The notes under the pieces are model-generated. The model was not told the origin of the DNA. It worked only from the letters and a program-made list of their open reading frames with translations, and did no database searches. A DNA stretch of 64,000 bases from Bacteroidaceae bacterium (GTDB taxonomy: Bacteria; Bacteroidota; Bacteroidia; Bacteroidales; Bacteroidaceae): contig JAKSLR010000001.1 of assembly GCA_024401095.1 (NCBI GenBank), positions 118,817-182,816 on the forward strand, written 5' to 3'. Position 1 is the stretch's first letter. Every line of letters begins with the position of its first letter. Of the stretch, positions 44,001 through 54,053 are shown piece after piece. A program made the position numbers and the translations under genes.

Positions 44001-45386
44001 TTAGTATTGCTTCTTTGTCTTGAAATACTTGTCAATAGCCTCTGCTGTCTTACGGCCACTAGCTATGGCACGGACTACCAGACTTGCACCCGATGCAGCG
44101 TCTCCTGCTACAAATACATTCTCTGGGAAGGCTGGTTGCTGTGGCTTGATAAAGCCCATTGCCAGGAATACAATGTCTGCCTTGATGACTTCTACCTCAC
44201 CTGCTTCTACCATGATAGGACGACCGCCTTCTGGATTTGGTTTCCAGTCAATAGGCTGTACCTTTACGCCAATAAGCTTGCCGTTTTTGCCCAGGAACTC
44301 CAGAGAGTTGATGTTCCAGCGGCGGGTACATCCTTCTTCATGACTTGATGTAGTCTTCAGGATGACTGGCCAGTTTGGCCAAGGGGTAGCAGGATTATGA
44401 CCTACAGGTGGCTTTGGCATGATTTCAATCTGAGTCACACTCTTAGCTCCCTGACGATGTGAAGTACCAATACAGTCGGAACCTGTATCTCCACCTCCGA
44501 TGACCAGTACATCCTTATCTTTGGCTGTTACGCGTTCCTCCTTGCCGAACTCCATGCCAGCCAGAACTCTGTTCTGCTGAGAAAGCAGTTCCAATGCCAA
44601 GTGTACGCCCTTCAATTCACGGCCTGGGATATTCAGGTCGCGTGCCTGTGGTGTTCCTGTGCTGATTACATAGGCATCAAAACCGGCAAACGGTTCCATG
44701 TCACCACTGAAGTCCTTTGCGGCCAATTTCTCTGCGTTGCAAGGGGTGCTATAGACAAACTTGACACCTTCCTGCTCCATGACATTGATACGGCGGTCAA
44801 TGATCTTCTTGTTCAGCTTGAAGTTTGGAATACCATAGCGCAGCAAACCGCCTGCTGCTTCATTCTTGTCGAATACGGTTATTTCATAGCCCTTATAGTT
44901 CAGCTGGTTGGCTGCTGCCAATCCTGCAGGACCTGCACCTATCACAGCTACCTTCTTGCCATTTCGCTCAGGATGCTCTATGGTAACATAACCTTCCAGA
45001 TAAGCACGCTCGGCTATGGCTGCCTCGTTCTCACGGTTGGTTACAGCTTCGCCTGTAGTCAGGTAAAGTACACAAGACTTCTCACAGAGTGCAGGACAGA
45101 TACGTCCGGTAAATTCTGGAAAGTCGTTGGTCTTCTTTAATATCTTATAGGCAGTTTCCCACTCTCCGTGGTACAATGCATCATTCCATTCTGGATCTTT
45201 GTTGCCCAGCGGACAAGCCCAGTGGCAGAAAGGCACACCGCAATCCATGCAGCGGCTGGCCTGCTCCTGGCGATCCTTCGTATTCAGTGTCTGTTCAACC
45301 TCGCTAAAATCACGAACTCTATCATGAACAGGACGATATCCAGCCTCCTTGCGAGGCACTGTCAGAAATGCTTTTGGATTTCCCAT
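44001..45386 (-). CDS. gltD: Glutamate synthase small subunit (NADPH)
   Basis: The 461-residue flavoprotein passes electrons from NADPH to GltB. It has N-terminal 4Fe-4S ligands (ASRCMDCGVPFCHWACPLGNKDPEW and CPALCEKSCVLY). The FAD site is VAVIGAGPAGLAAANQLNYKG, the NADPH site is VLVIGGGDTGSDCIGTSHRQGA, and the C-terminal FAD motif is NVFVAGDAASGASLVVRAIASGRK. It lies 34 nt after gltB and 12 nt before asnB. Confidence 0.96.
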   Translation of the reverse strand: MGNPKAFLTVPRKEAGYRPVHDRVRDFSEVEQTLNTKDRQEQASRCMDCGVPFCHWACPLGNKDPEWNDALYHGEWETAYKILKKTNDFPEFTGRICPALCEKSCVLYLTTGEAVTNRENEAAIAERAYLEGYVTIEHPERNGKKVAVIGAGPAGLAAANQLNYKGYEITVFDKNEAAGGLLRYGIPNFKLNKKIIDRRINVMEQEGVKFVYSTPCNAEKLAAKDFSGDMEPFAGFDAYVISTGTPQARDLNIPGRELKGVHLALELLSQQNRVLAGMEFGKEERVTAKDKDVLVIGGGDTGSDCIGTSHRQGAKSVTQIEIMPKPPVGHNPATPWPNWPVILKTTSSHEEGCTRRWNINSLEFLGKNGKLIGVKVQPIDWKPNPEGGRPIMVEAGEVEVIKADIVFLAMGFIKPQQPAFPENVFVAGDAASGASLVVRAIASGRKTAEAIDKYFKTKKQY

Positions 45387-45420
45387 TTTCTTTTCTCGTT
45401 ATTGGTGTTTTTATTGAGGT

Positions 45421-48400
45421 TTAATAATCACGCTGCATGTCTGCAATCTTCTGCTGAAGCTTTGCCATCTTTTCTTCTTCCAGTACGCGTTTGTACTCGA
45501 TAGGCACTACCTGGATAAACTCTTCTACATAGCGGTTCCAGTCGTCCAGCATCTTGCCTGCCAGTGGAGAACCGGTATAGAGATAGTGCTTGCGGATCAG
45601 CTCCTTCAGTTCCTTGCGGTAAGAGGTCTCTTCTACCAGGTTGATCTCTACCATATCCATGTTACAAAAGTAGTCGAAGTTGTGATTCTTGTCCCAGACA
45701 TAAGCCACACCACCAGACATACCTGCAGCAAAGTTACGACCTGTTTCACCCAGTACAACTACACGACCGCCGGTCATGTACTCACAGCAGTGGTCACCAG
45801 CACCCTCTATAACTGCAATGGCACCTGAGTTACGCACAGCAAAACGCTCACCTACTCGTCCATTGACATACAGCTCACCGGTGGTTGCACCATAAAGACC
45901 TGTATTACCAGCAATGATGTTGTCTTCCGGTACGAAATCTGCATTGGAACGTGATGGAGGGAGGATAGAGATGCGTCCACCAGACAATCCCTTACCGAAA
46001 TAGTCGTTACATTCACCTTCCAACTTGATGTTGACACCCTTCACTGCAAAAGCACCCAAAGACTGGCCGGCAGAACCCTTGAACTTGATGTTAATGGTGC
46101 TGTCTGGCAATCCAGCCTCACCGTACTTCTTGGCAATGACACCAGAAAGCATGGTGCAGGCAGCACGGTCTGTATTCTTGATGGCATAGTCCAGGTTTAT
46201 TTCCTCCTTGTTGTCTATTGCCTTCTGACAAGCCTTGATGATCTCCTCATCCTTGACACCCTCTACAGTAGTGAAGGCACCGCGGTCCCAATAGAGCGGC
46301 TTGTCTGTTTCTGGCATATGTAACAATCGGCTGAAATCCATTGTACCCTGCTTGGTATTTGGATCGGTCTCCTTCACCTGAATCAGGTCTGTACGGCCGA
46401 TGATATCTTTCAGCTTTCTTACACCCAGTTCTGACAGGTATTCACGAACCTGCTCTGCCAGGAAGGTGAAGAAGTTCACTACATATTCTGCTCTACCCAT
46501 GAAGCGGGCACGCAGACGCTCATCTTGAGTAGCCACACCCACAGGACAGGTATTGGTGTTACATTTACGCATCATGACACATCCCAGGACAATCAGCGGC
46601 AAAGTACCGAATGAGAACTCATCAGCACCCAGCATGGCCATGGCAATCACGTCTCTGGCAGTCTTCAGCTGACCATCGGTCTGTAGACGAACCTGATTAC
46701 GCAAGCCGTTCAATACCAATGTCTGTTGGGTCTCTGCCAAACCAATCTCTGGAGAGATTCCGGCAAAACGCATGGAAGATGCAGGACTTGCACCTGTACC
46801 ACCTTCTGCACCAGAAATCACAATCAGGTCTGCCTTAGCCTTGGCTACACCGGCAGCAATGGTACCTACACCACTCTCTGCTACCAGCTTCACGCTTACT
46901 GCTGCAGTAGGATTAATGTTCTTCAAGTCGAAGATAAGCTGAGCCAAATCCTCGATAGAATAAATATCATGATGAGGTGGAGGTGAGATCAGTGAAATGC
47001 CAGGAATTGCATTTCGGGTCTTGGCAATGATCTTGTTTACCTTAAAGCCTGGCAGCTGGCCACCTTCACCCGGTTTAGCACCCTGTGCCACCTTAATCTG
47101 AATTTCCTCTGCATTGACCAGGTATTCTGCTGTTACACCGAAACGTCCTGATGCAATCTGCTTGGTCTTGCTAGACAAGCTTACGCCATCTACTTCTGTA
47201 TGATAACGCTCGTTGTCCTCACCACCTTCACCCGTATTGCTGCGGGTTCCCAGTTTATTCATGGCCAATGCCAATGCCTCGTGTGCCTCGATGGACAATG
47301 CACCGAATGACATGGCGCCGGTTACAAAATGCTTCACAATGCTCTCCACTGGCTCTACATCCTCTATAGGAGTAGGAATCAGGGCCTTCTTGAACCCGAA
47401 GAAATCACGGATAAAGATTGGAGATTCCTTTTCATCTACCATCTTTGCCCATTCCTTGAACTTCTTGTAGGAACCTGTGCGGGTAGCAATCTGCAGATTG
47501 GCAATGGTATCTGGATTCCAGGCATGCTTGATACCGTCCTTGCGGTAATTGAACAAACCGTTGTTTGGCAGGAACTCGTTGATTTCTGCTGGCTTGAAAG
47601 CCTCGTCATGCAGCTTGATCGCATCGCGTGCAATATCACGCAGACCTACACCACCAATGGTAGAAATCTCTGTACCGAAATAGCGGCGCAGCAAATCCTC
47701 GCTCAAGCCTATAGGCTCAAAGATCTTGGCTCCACGGTAAGAGCGGATGGTTGAAATACCCATCTTACTCATGATCTTCTTCAAGCCCTTGTCTACAGCT
47801 GCAATGTAATTCTTTTCGGCTGTAGCATATTCTTCCTGAATCTTGTGTTTCTTCACCAGATCATCCAGCACCGCGAAGGTCATGTATGGGCAGATAGCAC
47901 TTGCACCATAGCCCAACAACAGAGCGGCATGCATTACCTCGCGGATTTCTCCTGACTCTACAATCAGGGCTGTCTGCACACGCTTCTGTACGCTGATGAG
48001 GTAGTGATGTACGGCACTTACAGCCAACAATGAAGGGATAGCCGCATGCTTAGCATCAATGTCACGGTCGGACAGAATAATGTAGTTTACGCCTTCATCT
48101 ACGCTCTGCTCTGCCTGCTTGCACAAGTCCTCAATAGCCTGTCGGAGGCCGCTTGCACCCTTGGCAATGTCGAACAGCATTGGGAGTTTCACGGTCTTGA
48201 ATCCCTTGTAGCGGATGTTACAGAGGATATCAAGCTGGGTATTTGTCAGCACTGGCTGTGGCAGACGCACCATCTTGCAGTTGCTTTCATCGGGGGTAAG
48301 GATATTGGTTCCTACAGCACCAATGTATTCTGTCAGGGACATTACCAGTTCCTCGCGGATTGGGTCAATGGCAGGATTGGTTACCTGAGCAAACTGCTGA

Positions 48401-49920
48401 CGGAAATAGTTGAAGAAAATCTGCGGACGGTCACTGATGACTGCCAGCGGAGTATCATTACCCATGGCTGCTACTGGCTCCTGGCCTGCAGTACACATAG
48501 GGATAACTGTCTTGTCAATATCTTCCTGGCCAAAACCAAAGTTGAGCAGCTTGCGCTCGAAGTTAGAGACGCTGTTTTCTACCTTACGGCCGCTTCTCAG
48601 TTTCTCCAACTGGATTCGGTTGGTAGAGAGCCACTGACGGTAAGGATGCTCGCTGGCCAGTTTCTCCTTGATTTCACCATCATAATAGATCTTGCCTTCC
48701 TTAGTATCGATAAGCAGGATCTTACCTGGCTGCAGACGGCCCTTGCTTACTACGTCGCCAGGTTCAAAGTCCATCACACCTACCTCACTGGCTACTACCA
48801 TCATACCGCCCTTGGTAATGGTATAGCGTGAAGGACGAAGACCGTTACGGTCCAGCATACCGCCGGCAAAACGGCCATCAGAGAACATCAGGGCAGCTGG
48901 GCCGTCCCAAGGTTCCATCAAGATAGAATAATATTCATAGAAGGCCTTGAGGTCTTCTGAGATAGGGTTCTTGTCGTTGAATGACTCTGGTACCAGAATG
49001 GCCATGGCCTGTGGCAGGGAAAGTCCACTCATGACCAGGAACTCAAACACATTGTCCAGAGAAGCGGAGTCACTCATGTCCTCCTGGAGGATAGGGCGAA
49101 TCTCCTTGATATCACCCAGTGCAGGGCTTGAAAGGACACTCTCACGAGCCTGCATCCAGCCGCGGTTACCACGTACGGTATTGATCTCACCGTTGTGGCA
49201 GAGGTAGCGGAAAGGCTGTGCCAGCTTCCACTTAGGGAAGGTGTTGGTAGAGAAACGGGAGTGTACCAGGGCCAGTCCACTGGTGAAATAGTTGTTGCTC
49301 AAGTCAGGGAAATAGCGGCGCAGCTGGCTGGAAGTCAGCATACCCTTGTAGATAATGTCCTTGCTTGAGAGTGAACAGATATAGAAATCCTCGTCTTTGA
49401 TACGATTTTCAATCTTCTTGCGGATCTTGTAAAGTGTGCGCTCAATGTAAGGAGCAGCCTCATCGCTCACGCCTGTCACGAAAATCTGCTTGATGGCAGG
49501 TTCCACGTCGCGTGCGCCTTCTCCTAGTACTTCCGGGCAGGTTGGCACATTGCGCAGGTGCATCAGGTTCAGTCCTTCACGCTCTATTTCTTCCAGCATG
49601 ACGGAAAGATATTCTTGCTGAAGTTCTTCATCCTTTGGCAAGAATACAAGTCCGGTACCGTACTTTCCCTTCTCGGGAACTGGGATACCTTGCAATAGAA
49701 TAAATTCATGTGGAATCTGAAGCAGAATGCCGGCACCATCTCCGGTCTTGTCGCGCTTCTCAGCACCACGGTGTTCCATATTTTCCAACACCTTCAGTGC
49801 GTTGTCAACCAGTTCATGGCTCTTTCCGCCATGTATGTTGACTACCATACCCACACCACATGCATCATGTTCGTTGGCTGGTGTATACAGTCCTTCTGCC
49901 TTTTGTCGGGTTGTTCTCAT
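45421..49920 (-). CDS. gltB: Glutamate synthase large subunit
   Basis: GltB makes two glutamates from glutamine and 2-oxoglutarate. The 1499-residue protein is full length: a propeptide of about 20 residues before the N-terminal amidotransferase nucleophile (HDACGVGM, Cys21), then the central and FMN-binding synthase domains (ITGAMSFGALSIEAHEALALAMNKLG, GEGGQLPGFKVNKIIAKTR). The 3Fe-4S ligands are in VLGCVMMRKCNTNTCPVGVATQ. The C-terminal beta-helix is GRISILPPSRS...GNTGLYGATTG. It begins 75 nt after glnN and is followed by gltD, asnB and pyrG. Confidence 0.97.
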   Translation of the reverse strand: MRTTRQKAEGLYTPANEHDACGVGMVVNIHGGKSHELVDNALKVLENMEHRGAEKRDKTGDGAGILLQIPHEFILLQGIPVPEKGKYGTGLVFLPKDEELQQEYLSVMLEEIEREGLNLMHLRNVPTCPEVLGEGARDVEPAIKQIFVTGVSDEAAPYIERTLYKIRKKIENRIKDEDFYICSLSSKDIIYKGMLTSSQLRRYFPDLSNNYFTSGLALVHSRFSTNTFPKWKLAQPFRYLCHNGEINTVRGNRGWMQARESVLSSPALGDIKEIRPILQEDMSDSASLDNVFEFLVMSGLSLPQAMAILVPESFNDKNPISEDLKAFYEYYSILMEPWDGPAALMFSDGRFAGGMLDRNGLRPSRYTITKGGMMVVASEVGVMDFEPGDVVSKGRLQPGKILLIDTKEGKIYYDGEIKEKLASEHPYRQWLSTNRIQLEKLRSGRKVENSVSNFERKLLNFGFGQEDIDKTVIPMCTAGQEPVAAMGNDTPLAVISDRPQIFFNYFRQQFAQVTNPAIDPIREELVMSLTEYIGAVGTNILTPDESNCKMVRLPQPVLTNTQLDILCNIRYKGFKTVKLPMLFDIAKGASGLRQAIEDLCKQAEQSVDEGVNYIILSDRDIDAKHAAIPSLLAVSAVHHYLISVQKRVQTALIVESGEIREVMHAALLLGYGASAICPYMTFAVLDDLVKKHKIQEEYATAEKNYIAAVDKGLKKIMSKMGISTIRSYRGAKIFEPIGLSEDLLRRYFGTEISTIGGVGLRDIARDAIKLHDEAFKPAEINEFLPNNGLFNYRKDGIKHAWNPDTIANLQIATRTGSYKKFKEWAKMVDEKESPIFIRDFFGFKKALIPTPIEDVEPVESIVKHFVTGAMSFGALSIEAHEALALAMNKLGTRSNTGEGGEDNERYHTEVDGVSLSSKTKQIASGRFGVTAEYLVNAEEIQIKVAQGAKPGEGGQLPGFKVNKIIAKTRNAIPGISLISPPPHHDIYSIEDLAQLIFDLKNINPTAAVSVKLVAESGVGTIAAGVAKAKADLIVISGAEGGTGASPASSMRFAGISPEIGLAETQQTLVLNGLRNQVRLQTDGQLKTARDVIAMAMLGADEFSFGTLPLIVLGCVMMRKCNTNTCPVGVATQDERLRARFMGRAEYVVNFFTFLAEQVREYLSELGVRKLKDIIGRTDLIQVKETDPNTKQGTMDFSRLLHMPETDKPLYWDRGAFTTVEGVKDEEIIKACQKAIDNKEEINLDYAIKNTDRAACTMLSGVIAKKYGEAGLPDSTINIKFKGSAGQSLGAFAVKGVNIKLEGECNDYFGKGLSGGRISILPPSRSNADFVPEDNIIAGNTGLYGATTGELYVNGRVGERFAVRNSGAIAVIEGAGDHCCEYMTGGRVVVLGETGRNFAAGMSGGVAYVWDKNHNFDYFCNMDMVEINLVEETSYRKELKELIRKHYLYTGSPLAGKMLDDWNRYVEEFIQVVPIEYKRVLEEEKMAKLQQKIADMQRDY

Positions 49921-49931
49921 CGTTTAGTTAT

Positions 49932-49975
49932 GTATAAAACACCCTAGATTCCCCGCACTGCAGGGAACCTAGAAT
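49932..49975 (-). terminator. Hairpin between glnN and gltB (attenuator-like)
   Basis: CTAGxTTCCC and GGGAAxCTAG pair around an 8-nt loop in the 75-bp gap. On the minus strand it is followed by GGGTGTTTTA, a weak T-run, so it may terminate part of glnN transcription and reduce downstream expression. Confidence 0.5.
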
Positions 49976-49995
49976 GTATGAAAATAAGAAGTTAA

Positions 49996-52185
49996 TTATC
50001 TGATAAACAGCAATTCGCGATACTTAGGAAGTGGCCATACCTCATCGTCCACAATAGTTTCCAGCTTATCCACATGATAGCGGATCTCTTCCAGCAGTGG
50101 AGCAATGGTGTCATGGTATGCAATAGCCTTTTCGCGTTCGCTTTCAATTTGGTTAGCTACCTTACGTGCCTTGATCATCTTCTCTATGTTCTCCATGATG
50201 AATGCTCCGTGCTCGGACATCTTTTCAATGAGGTAGAGGTTCTCCTTAGAGATAGCCTTAGCCTTCTCTTCTGGGAAGATGCTCATTACCTTGTGTACAT
50301 TGTCAATGAGGGTTGACTGGTACTTGGTTACTACAGGCAGAATGTGGTTCTGGCAGAGATCGCCGAAGATACGGCTCTCAATCTGGATCTTCTTGGTATA
50401 GGTTTCCCACTTGATTTCATTTCTAGCCTCCAGCTCGAACTTGGTCATGACCTTCATGCTCTCGAACATCTTGACGCTAGAATCCTTCAAGTAGTTATCA
50501 AAGATCAGTGGTGCAGAGGTCTCACAGTCCAGACCGCGCTTTGCAGCTTCTTCCTTCCACTCATCACCATAACCGTTACCGTTGAAGATAATTGGCTTGA
50601 TGTACTTGATATCCTCACGTACCACCTTCAGGATGGCAGCTTCCTTAGCCTCGCCCTTTGCAATGAGTGCATCTACACGAACCTTGAAGTCGGTCAGTGC
50701 TTCTGCAACAGCAGTATTCAGGGTCAGCATGGCGCTGGCACAGTTTGCCTCAGAACCTACGGCACGGAACTCGAAACGGTTACCGGTGAAGGCAAATGGT
50801 GAAGTACGGTTACGGTCTGTATTGTCAATCAGCAACTCTGGAATAGATGGCAAATCCAGCTTGAATGCCTGCTTGCCAGCTACCAGCAATGCGTCATCAT
50901 CAGCATTTTCTACATGTTCCAGCAACTCTGTTACAGTCTTGCCCAGGAAAGAAGAAATGATTGCAGGTGGTGCCTCGTTTGCGCCCAGACGATGTGCATT
51001 GGTAGCACTCATGATAGCAGCCTTCAGCAAACCGTTGTGATCATATACACCCTTCAAAGTCTCCACTACGAATGTCACGAAACGCAAGTTAGCCTCTGGA
51101 GTCTTGCCAGGAGCGTGAAGCAGGACACCTGTATCGGTAGAAAGTGACCAGTTGTTGTGCTTACCTGAACCGTTGATGCCCTTGAATGGCTTTTCGTGCA
51201 ACAAGCAGCGGAAACCGTGCTTACGTGCAGCGCGCTTCATGATAGACATCATGAGCATGTTATGGTCTACAGCCAGGTTGGTCTCCTCAAAGATAGGAGC
51301 CAGCTCAAACTGGTTAGGTGCAACCTCATTGTGACGGGTCTTGCAAGGAATACCCAGCTCCAGTGCCTGGATCTCTATATCCTTCATGAACTCCTCCACA
51401 CGTGCAGGGATAGAACCGAAGTAGTGGTCATCCATCTGCTGGTTCTTGGCAGAGTCATGACCCATCAGGGTACGGCCGGTCATTACCAGGTCAGGACGTG
51501 CAGCATACAGCGCCTCGTCTACCAGGAAGTACTCCTGCTCCCAACCCAGGTTAGAAACAACCTTCTTTACGTTAGGATCAAAATACTGAGCTACGGCAGT
51601 AGCAGCCTTGTCTACAGCATACAGCGCCTTCTTCAAAGGTACCTTGTAGTCCAGCGCCTCACCGGTATATGAAATGAAGATGGTAGGAATCATCAGGGTA
51701 TCACCAATGATGAATACAGGTGATGTAGGATCCCAGGCAGAATAGCCACGAGCCTCGAAAGTAGAACGGATACCTCCTGATGGGAAAGAACTTGCATCAG
51801 GCTCCTGCTGTACCAGCAGCTTGCCCTCAAACTCTTCTACCATACCGCCCTTCCAGTCGTGCTCCACGAAACCGTCGTGCTTCTCTGCAGTACCTTCTGT
51901 CAGAGGCTGGAACCAGTGTGTATAGTGAGTTACGCCATTCTCCAGTGCCCAGGTCTTGATTCCCTCTGCCACTGCATCAGCAATTGTACGGTCGAAAGGT
52001 GCGCCGTTGTCTATGACGTCACACATCTTGCGATAAACCTTTGCAGGAAGATACTTGAACATCTTCTGCTTATTGAACACGTACTTGCCGAAATATTCAC
52101 TTGGACGTTCCTTTGGAAGTTCCACCTGAACAGGACCGCGCTTAAACGCTTCGTCAACTACCTTAAATCTGAGGTCTGCTGCCAT
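49996..52185 (-). CDS. glnN: Glutamine synthetase type III
   Basis: This 729-residue enzyme makes glutamine from glutamate, ammonia and ATP. Length and motifs are those of GSIII, the form common in Bacteroidota: PSEYFGKYVFNKQKMFKYLP, FPSGGIRSTFEARGYSAWDPTSP, NQFELAPIFEETNLAVDHNM, and the C-terminal helical extension EKAIAYHDTIAPLLEEIRYHVDKLE. Its promoter TAATTTTG (52297-52304, minus) gives a 5' leader of over 100 nt. It precedes gltB in the same direction. Confidence 0.96.
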   Translation of the reverse strand: MAADLRFKVVDEAFKRGPVQVELPKERPSEYFGKYVFNKQKMFKYLPAKVYRKMCDVIDNGAPFDRTIADAVAEGIKTWALENGVTHYTHWFQPLTEGTAEKHDGFVEHDWKGGMVEEFEGKLLVQQEPDASSFPSGGIRSTFEARGYSAWDPTSPVFIIGDTLMIPTIFISYTGEALDYKVPLKKALYAVDKAATAVAQYFDPNVKKVVSNLGWEQEYFLVDEALYAARPDLVMTGRTLMGHDSAKNQQMDDHYFGSIPARVEEFMKDIEIQALELGIPCKTRHNEVAPNQFELAPIFEETNLAVDHNMLMMSIMKRAARKHGFRCLLHEKPFKGINGSGKHNNWSLSTDTGVLLHAPGKTPEANLRFVTFVVETLKGVYDHNGLLKAAIMSATNAHRLGANEAPPAIISSFLGKTVTELLEHVENADDDALLVAGKQAFKLDLPSIPELLIDNTDRNRTSPFAFTGNRFEFRAVGSEANCASAMLTLNTAVAEALTDFKVRVDALIAKGEAKEAAILKVVREDIKYIKPIIFNGNGYGDEWKEEAAKRGLDCETSAPLIFDNYLKDSSVKMFESMKVMTKFELEARNEIKWETYTKKIQIESRIFGDLCQNHILPVVTKYQSTLIDNVHKVMSIFPEEKAKAISKENLYLIEKMSEHGAFIMENIEKMIKARKVANQIESEREKAIAYHDTIAPLLEEIRYHVDKLETIVDDEVWPLPKYRELLFIR

Positions 52186-52296
52186 AATCTTTTTACTTTA
52201 TACAAGTTGTTTTATAACCTAAAAAATAATACTCTCTCTAGTTGTAATTTGCTTTTGTATTGTAACAGAAAAGTATCTTTTTTCCTTTTCCGGATG

Positions 52297-52304
52297 CAAA
52301 ATTA
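52297..52304 (-). promoter_or_regulatory. -7 element of glnN
   Basis: The minus strand reads TAATTTTG, exact TAnnTTTG, about 110 nt before the glnN ATG; the AT-rich leader shows no clear stem. Confidence 0.55.
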
Positions 52305-52444
52305 CATCTTTTTATTGCTTAAACAAATATTTTATTGACTTTTTTCTAAATTGTGTGCGATTTATTGTGGAATTATGATATTTTTCGACTTCAAACCGCA
52401 TCTTTTTGTCAATTTGTAAGCAAATTACCCCTAAAAAGTTACAT

Positions 52445-53887
52445 TTATGCTAATCTCTCTAAAAGGTCTACCACTACCTGCCATATATTTTCCACGGTAG
52501 ACATCTCTACACGCTCCTTGGTAGAATGTGGCTCCACTATTCTTGGGCCTATGCAGGCTATCTGGATGCCCGGATATTTCTGCACGTAGTAACCTGCCTC
52601 CAGCACAAAGTGCATGGCCACCTTTCTTGGAGAGAAATCCAGTTTCTCACGGAAAGTCTCATCCACCAGCTTCAGGTAGTCTGAATCCGGGTTCTCCTGC
52701 CAGGCAGGAGCGCTCATGATCACCTCGGTCATGGCATCCTGGCTTTCCAGAATCTGTGAGAACTTCTGGCCCAGCGCTGTCATTTCCTCATAATCGAAAC
52801 TTCGGGTATGCAGGGTCAGTACCAGCTGGTTCTCTTCTGTGCGGACTACACCTATGTTGTTGCTGGTCATGACGGTGCCCTGAAGTTCCGGATGCATGCG
52901 TATCACTCCGGCAGGAATCTGGTAGAGGGCACTCAGCAGGCACAGGGCTGCCCGGGTCTCTACGATATACTGCGGGTCATCTTCTGCTTCCAGCTGTACG
53001 GTTACTTCTGGGTCTGTCTCTGCATATTTCTGCTTGAGCTGCTCTGCAAATTCTTCAAAGTGCTGGGTGAAAGTGCCTGCGTCGCCAGTCTTCACACCTA
53101 TCACTGCTGTGGCAGAAGATGCAATGCTGGCATTGGCCTCACCGCCGTTGAAGCTGGCCAGGACGATGTTCATGCTCATGCATTCTGTATAGAGGAAAGT
53201 GCCCAGTTCCTTGTTGGCATTGATTCGGCCCTTGTTGATGTCTACACCGGAATGTCCGCCGTGACCGCCGCTGATGGTCAGCTCATAGAACAGGAAGCCC
53301 TTTGGACGTGCCTCGTGCATGAAAGGGAAGGTGGCACGCTGCAGGTAGGCTCCTGCTGCACCTATGGTAATGGTATCGTAATCTTCTGAATCCAGGTTGA
53401 TGACCTTTCTGCCCTTGATGAAGTCCAGGGAAAGGTTTGCCGCTCCGCTCATGCCGTCTTCCTCATTGGTGGTAGTGAGCACCTCTATCGGGCCGTGTAC
53501 CAGCGTGTCGTCTGCCAGGACGGCAAGCGCCATGGAAAGTCCCATTCCGTTGTCTGCGCCCAGCGAGGTTCCCTTGGCTTTCATCCAGCCGTCTTCCACG
53601 TAGGCCTCTATGGCATCGTTTTCCGGATCATAGTTTTTTCCCGGAACACTCACGCACACCATGTCCATGTGGTTCAGGATCACTACAGGCTCTGCCTGCT
53701 CATGACCGGGTGTGGCTGGCTTGCGTATCACTACACAGTTCTGTGCATCACGCTCATACTCCAGCTGCAGGGATTCGGCAAAACTGACCAGGAAATCGGC
53801 CACTTTTTCCTCGTGATGTGAAGGACGAGGTACGCCGTTGAGCTTCTTAAACAGGTCCAGGACTGGCTGGACATTCCTTTTTTCCAT
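52445..53887 (-). CDS. pepD: Aminoacyl-histidine dipeptidase (PepD, M20 family)
   Basis: From ATG 53887 the protein has 480 residues. It is a cytosolic dizinc dipeptidase cleaving Xaa-His and other dipeptides. Metal-site motifs: VVILNHMDMVCV, SLGADNGMGLSMALA, TTTNEEDGMSGAANL and the lid-domain segment ISGGHGGHSGVDI. The C-terminal HFVLEAGYYVQKYPGIQIACIGPRI carries the last metal ligand region. The in-frame ATG at 53935 is upstream of the promoter TAATTTTG (53909-53916, minus) and is rejected. Confidence 0.95.
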   Translation of the reverse strand: MEKRNVQPVLDLFKKLNGVPRPSHHEEKVADFLVSFAESLQLEYERDAQNCVVIRKPATPGHEQAEPVVILNHMDMVCVSVPGKNYDPENDAIEAYVEDGWMKAKGTSLGADNGMGLSMALAVLADDTLVHGPIEVLTTTNEEDGMSGAANLSLDFIKGRKVINLDSEDYDTITIGAAGAYLQRATFPFMHEARPKGFLFYELTISGGHGGHSGVDINKGRINANKELGTFLYTECMSMNIVLASFNGGEANASIASSATAVIGVKTGDAGTFTQHFEEFAEQLKQKYAETDPEVTVQLEAEDDPQYIVETRAALCLLSALYQIPAGVIRMHPELQGTVMTSNNIGVVRTEENQLVLTLHTRSFDYEEMTALGQKFSQILESQDAMTEVIMSAPAWQENPDSDYLKLVDETFREKLDFSPRKVAMHFVLEAGYYVQKYPGIQIACIGPRIVEPHSTKERVEMSTVENIWQVVVDLLERLA

Positions 53888-53908
53888 GTGATTTCTTTTT
53901 TGATGGCG

Positions 53909-53916
53909 CAAAATTA
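53909..53916 (-). promoter_or_regulatory. -7 element of pepD
   Basis: The minus strand reads TAATTTTG, exact, 21 nt before ATG 53887. Confidence 0.6.
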
Positions 53917-54006
53917 CACTAAATATTTGGAACACGTACGTACGCGCACGACATATTTTCAGCTAAAAAAAAACAAAAATAGGGAACAACCTACGTATTC
54001 TTTATG

Positions 54007-54014
54007 TATCTTTG
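54007..54014 (+). promoter_or_regulatory. -7 element of the rubrerythrin gene
   Basis: TATCTTTG, exact, 39 nt before the ATG at 54054. Confidence 0.68.
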
Positions 54015-54053
54015 CACAAACATTTAATTATTAACTAACTAAACTTAGATATT

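Noticed and set aside
53936..53946. CGTACGTACG palindrome between the pepD and rubrerythrin promoters.
   Set aside because: A 10-bp alternating palindrome can arise by chance and there is no second copy or regulator to support an operator.
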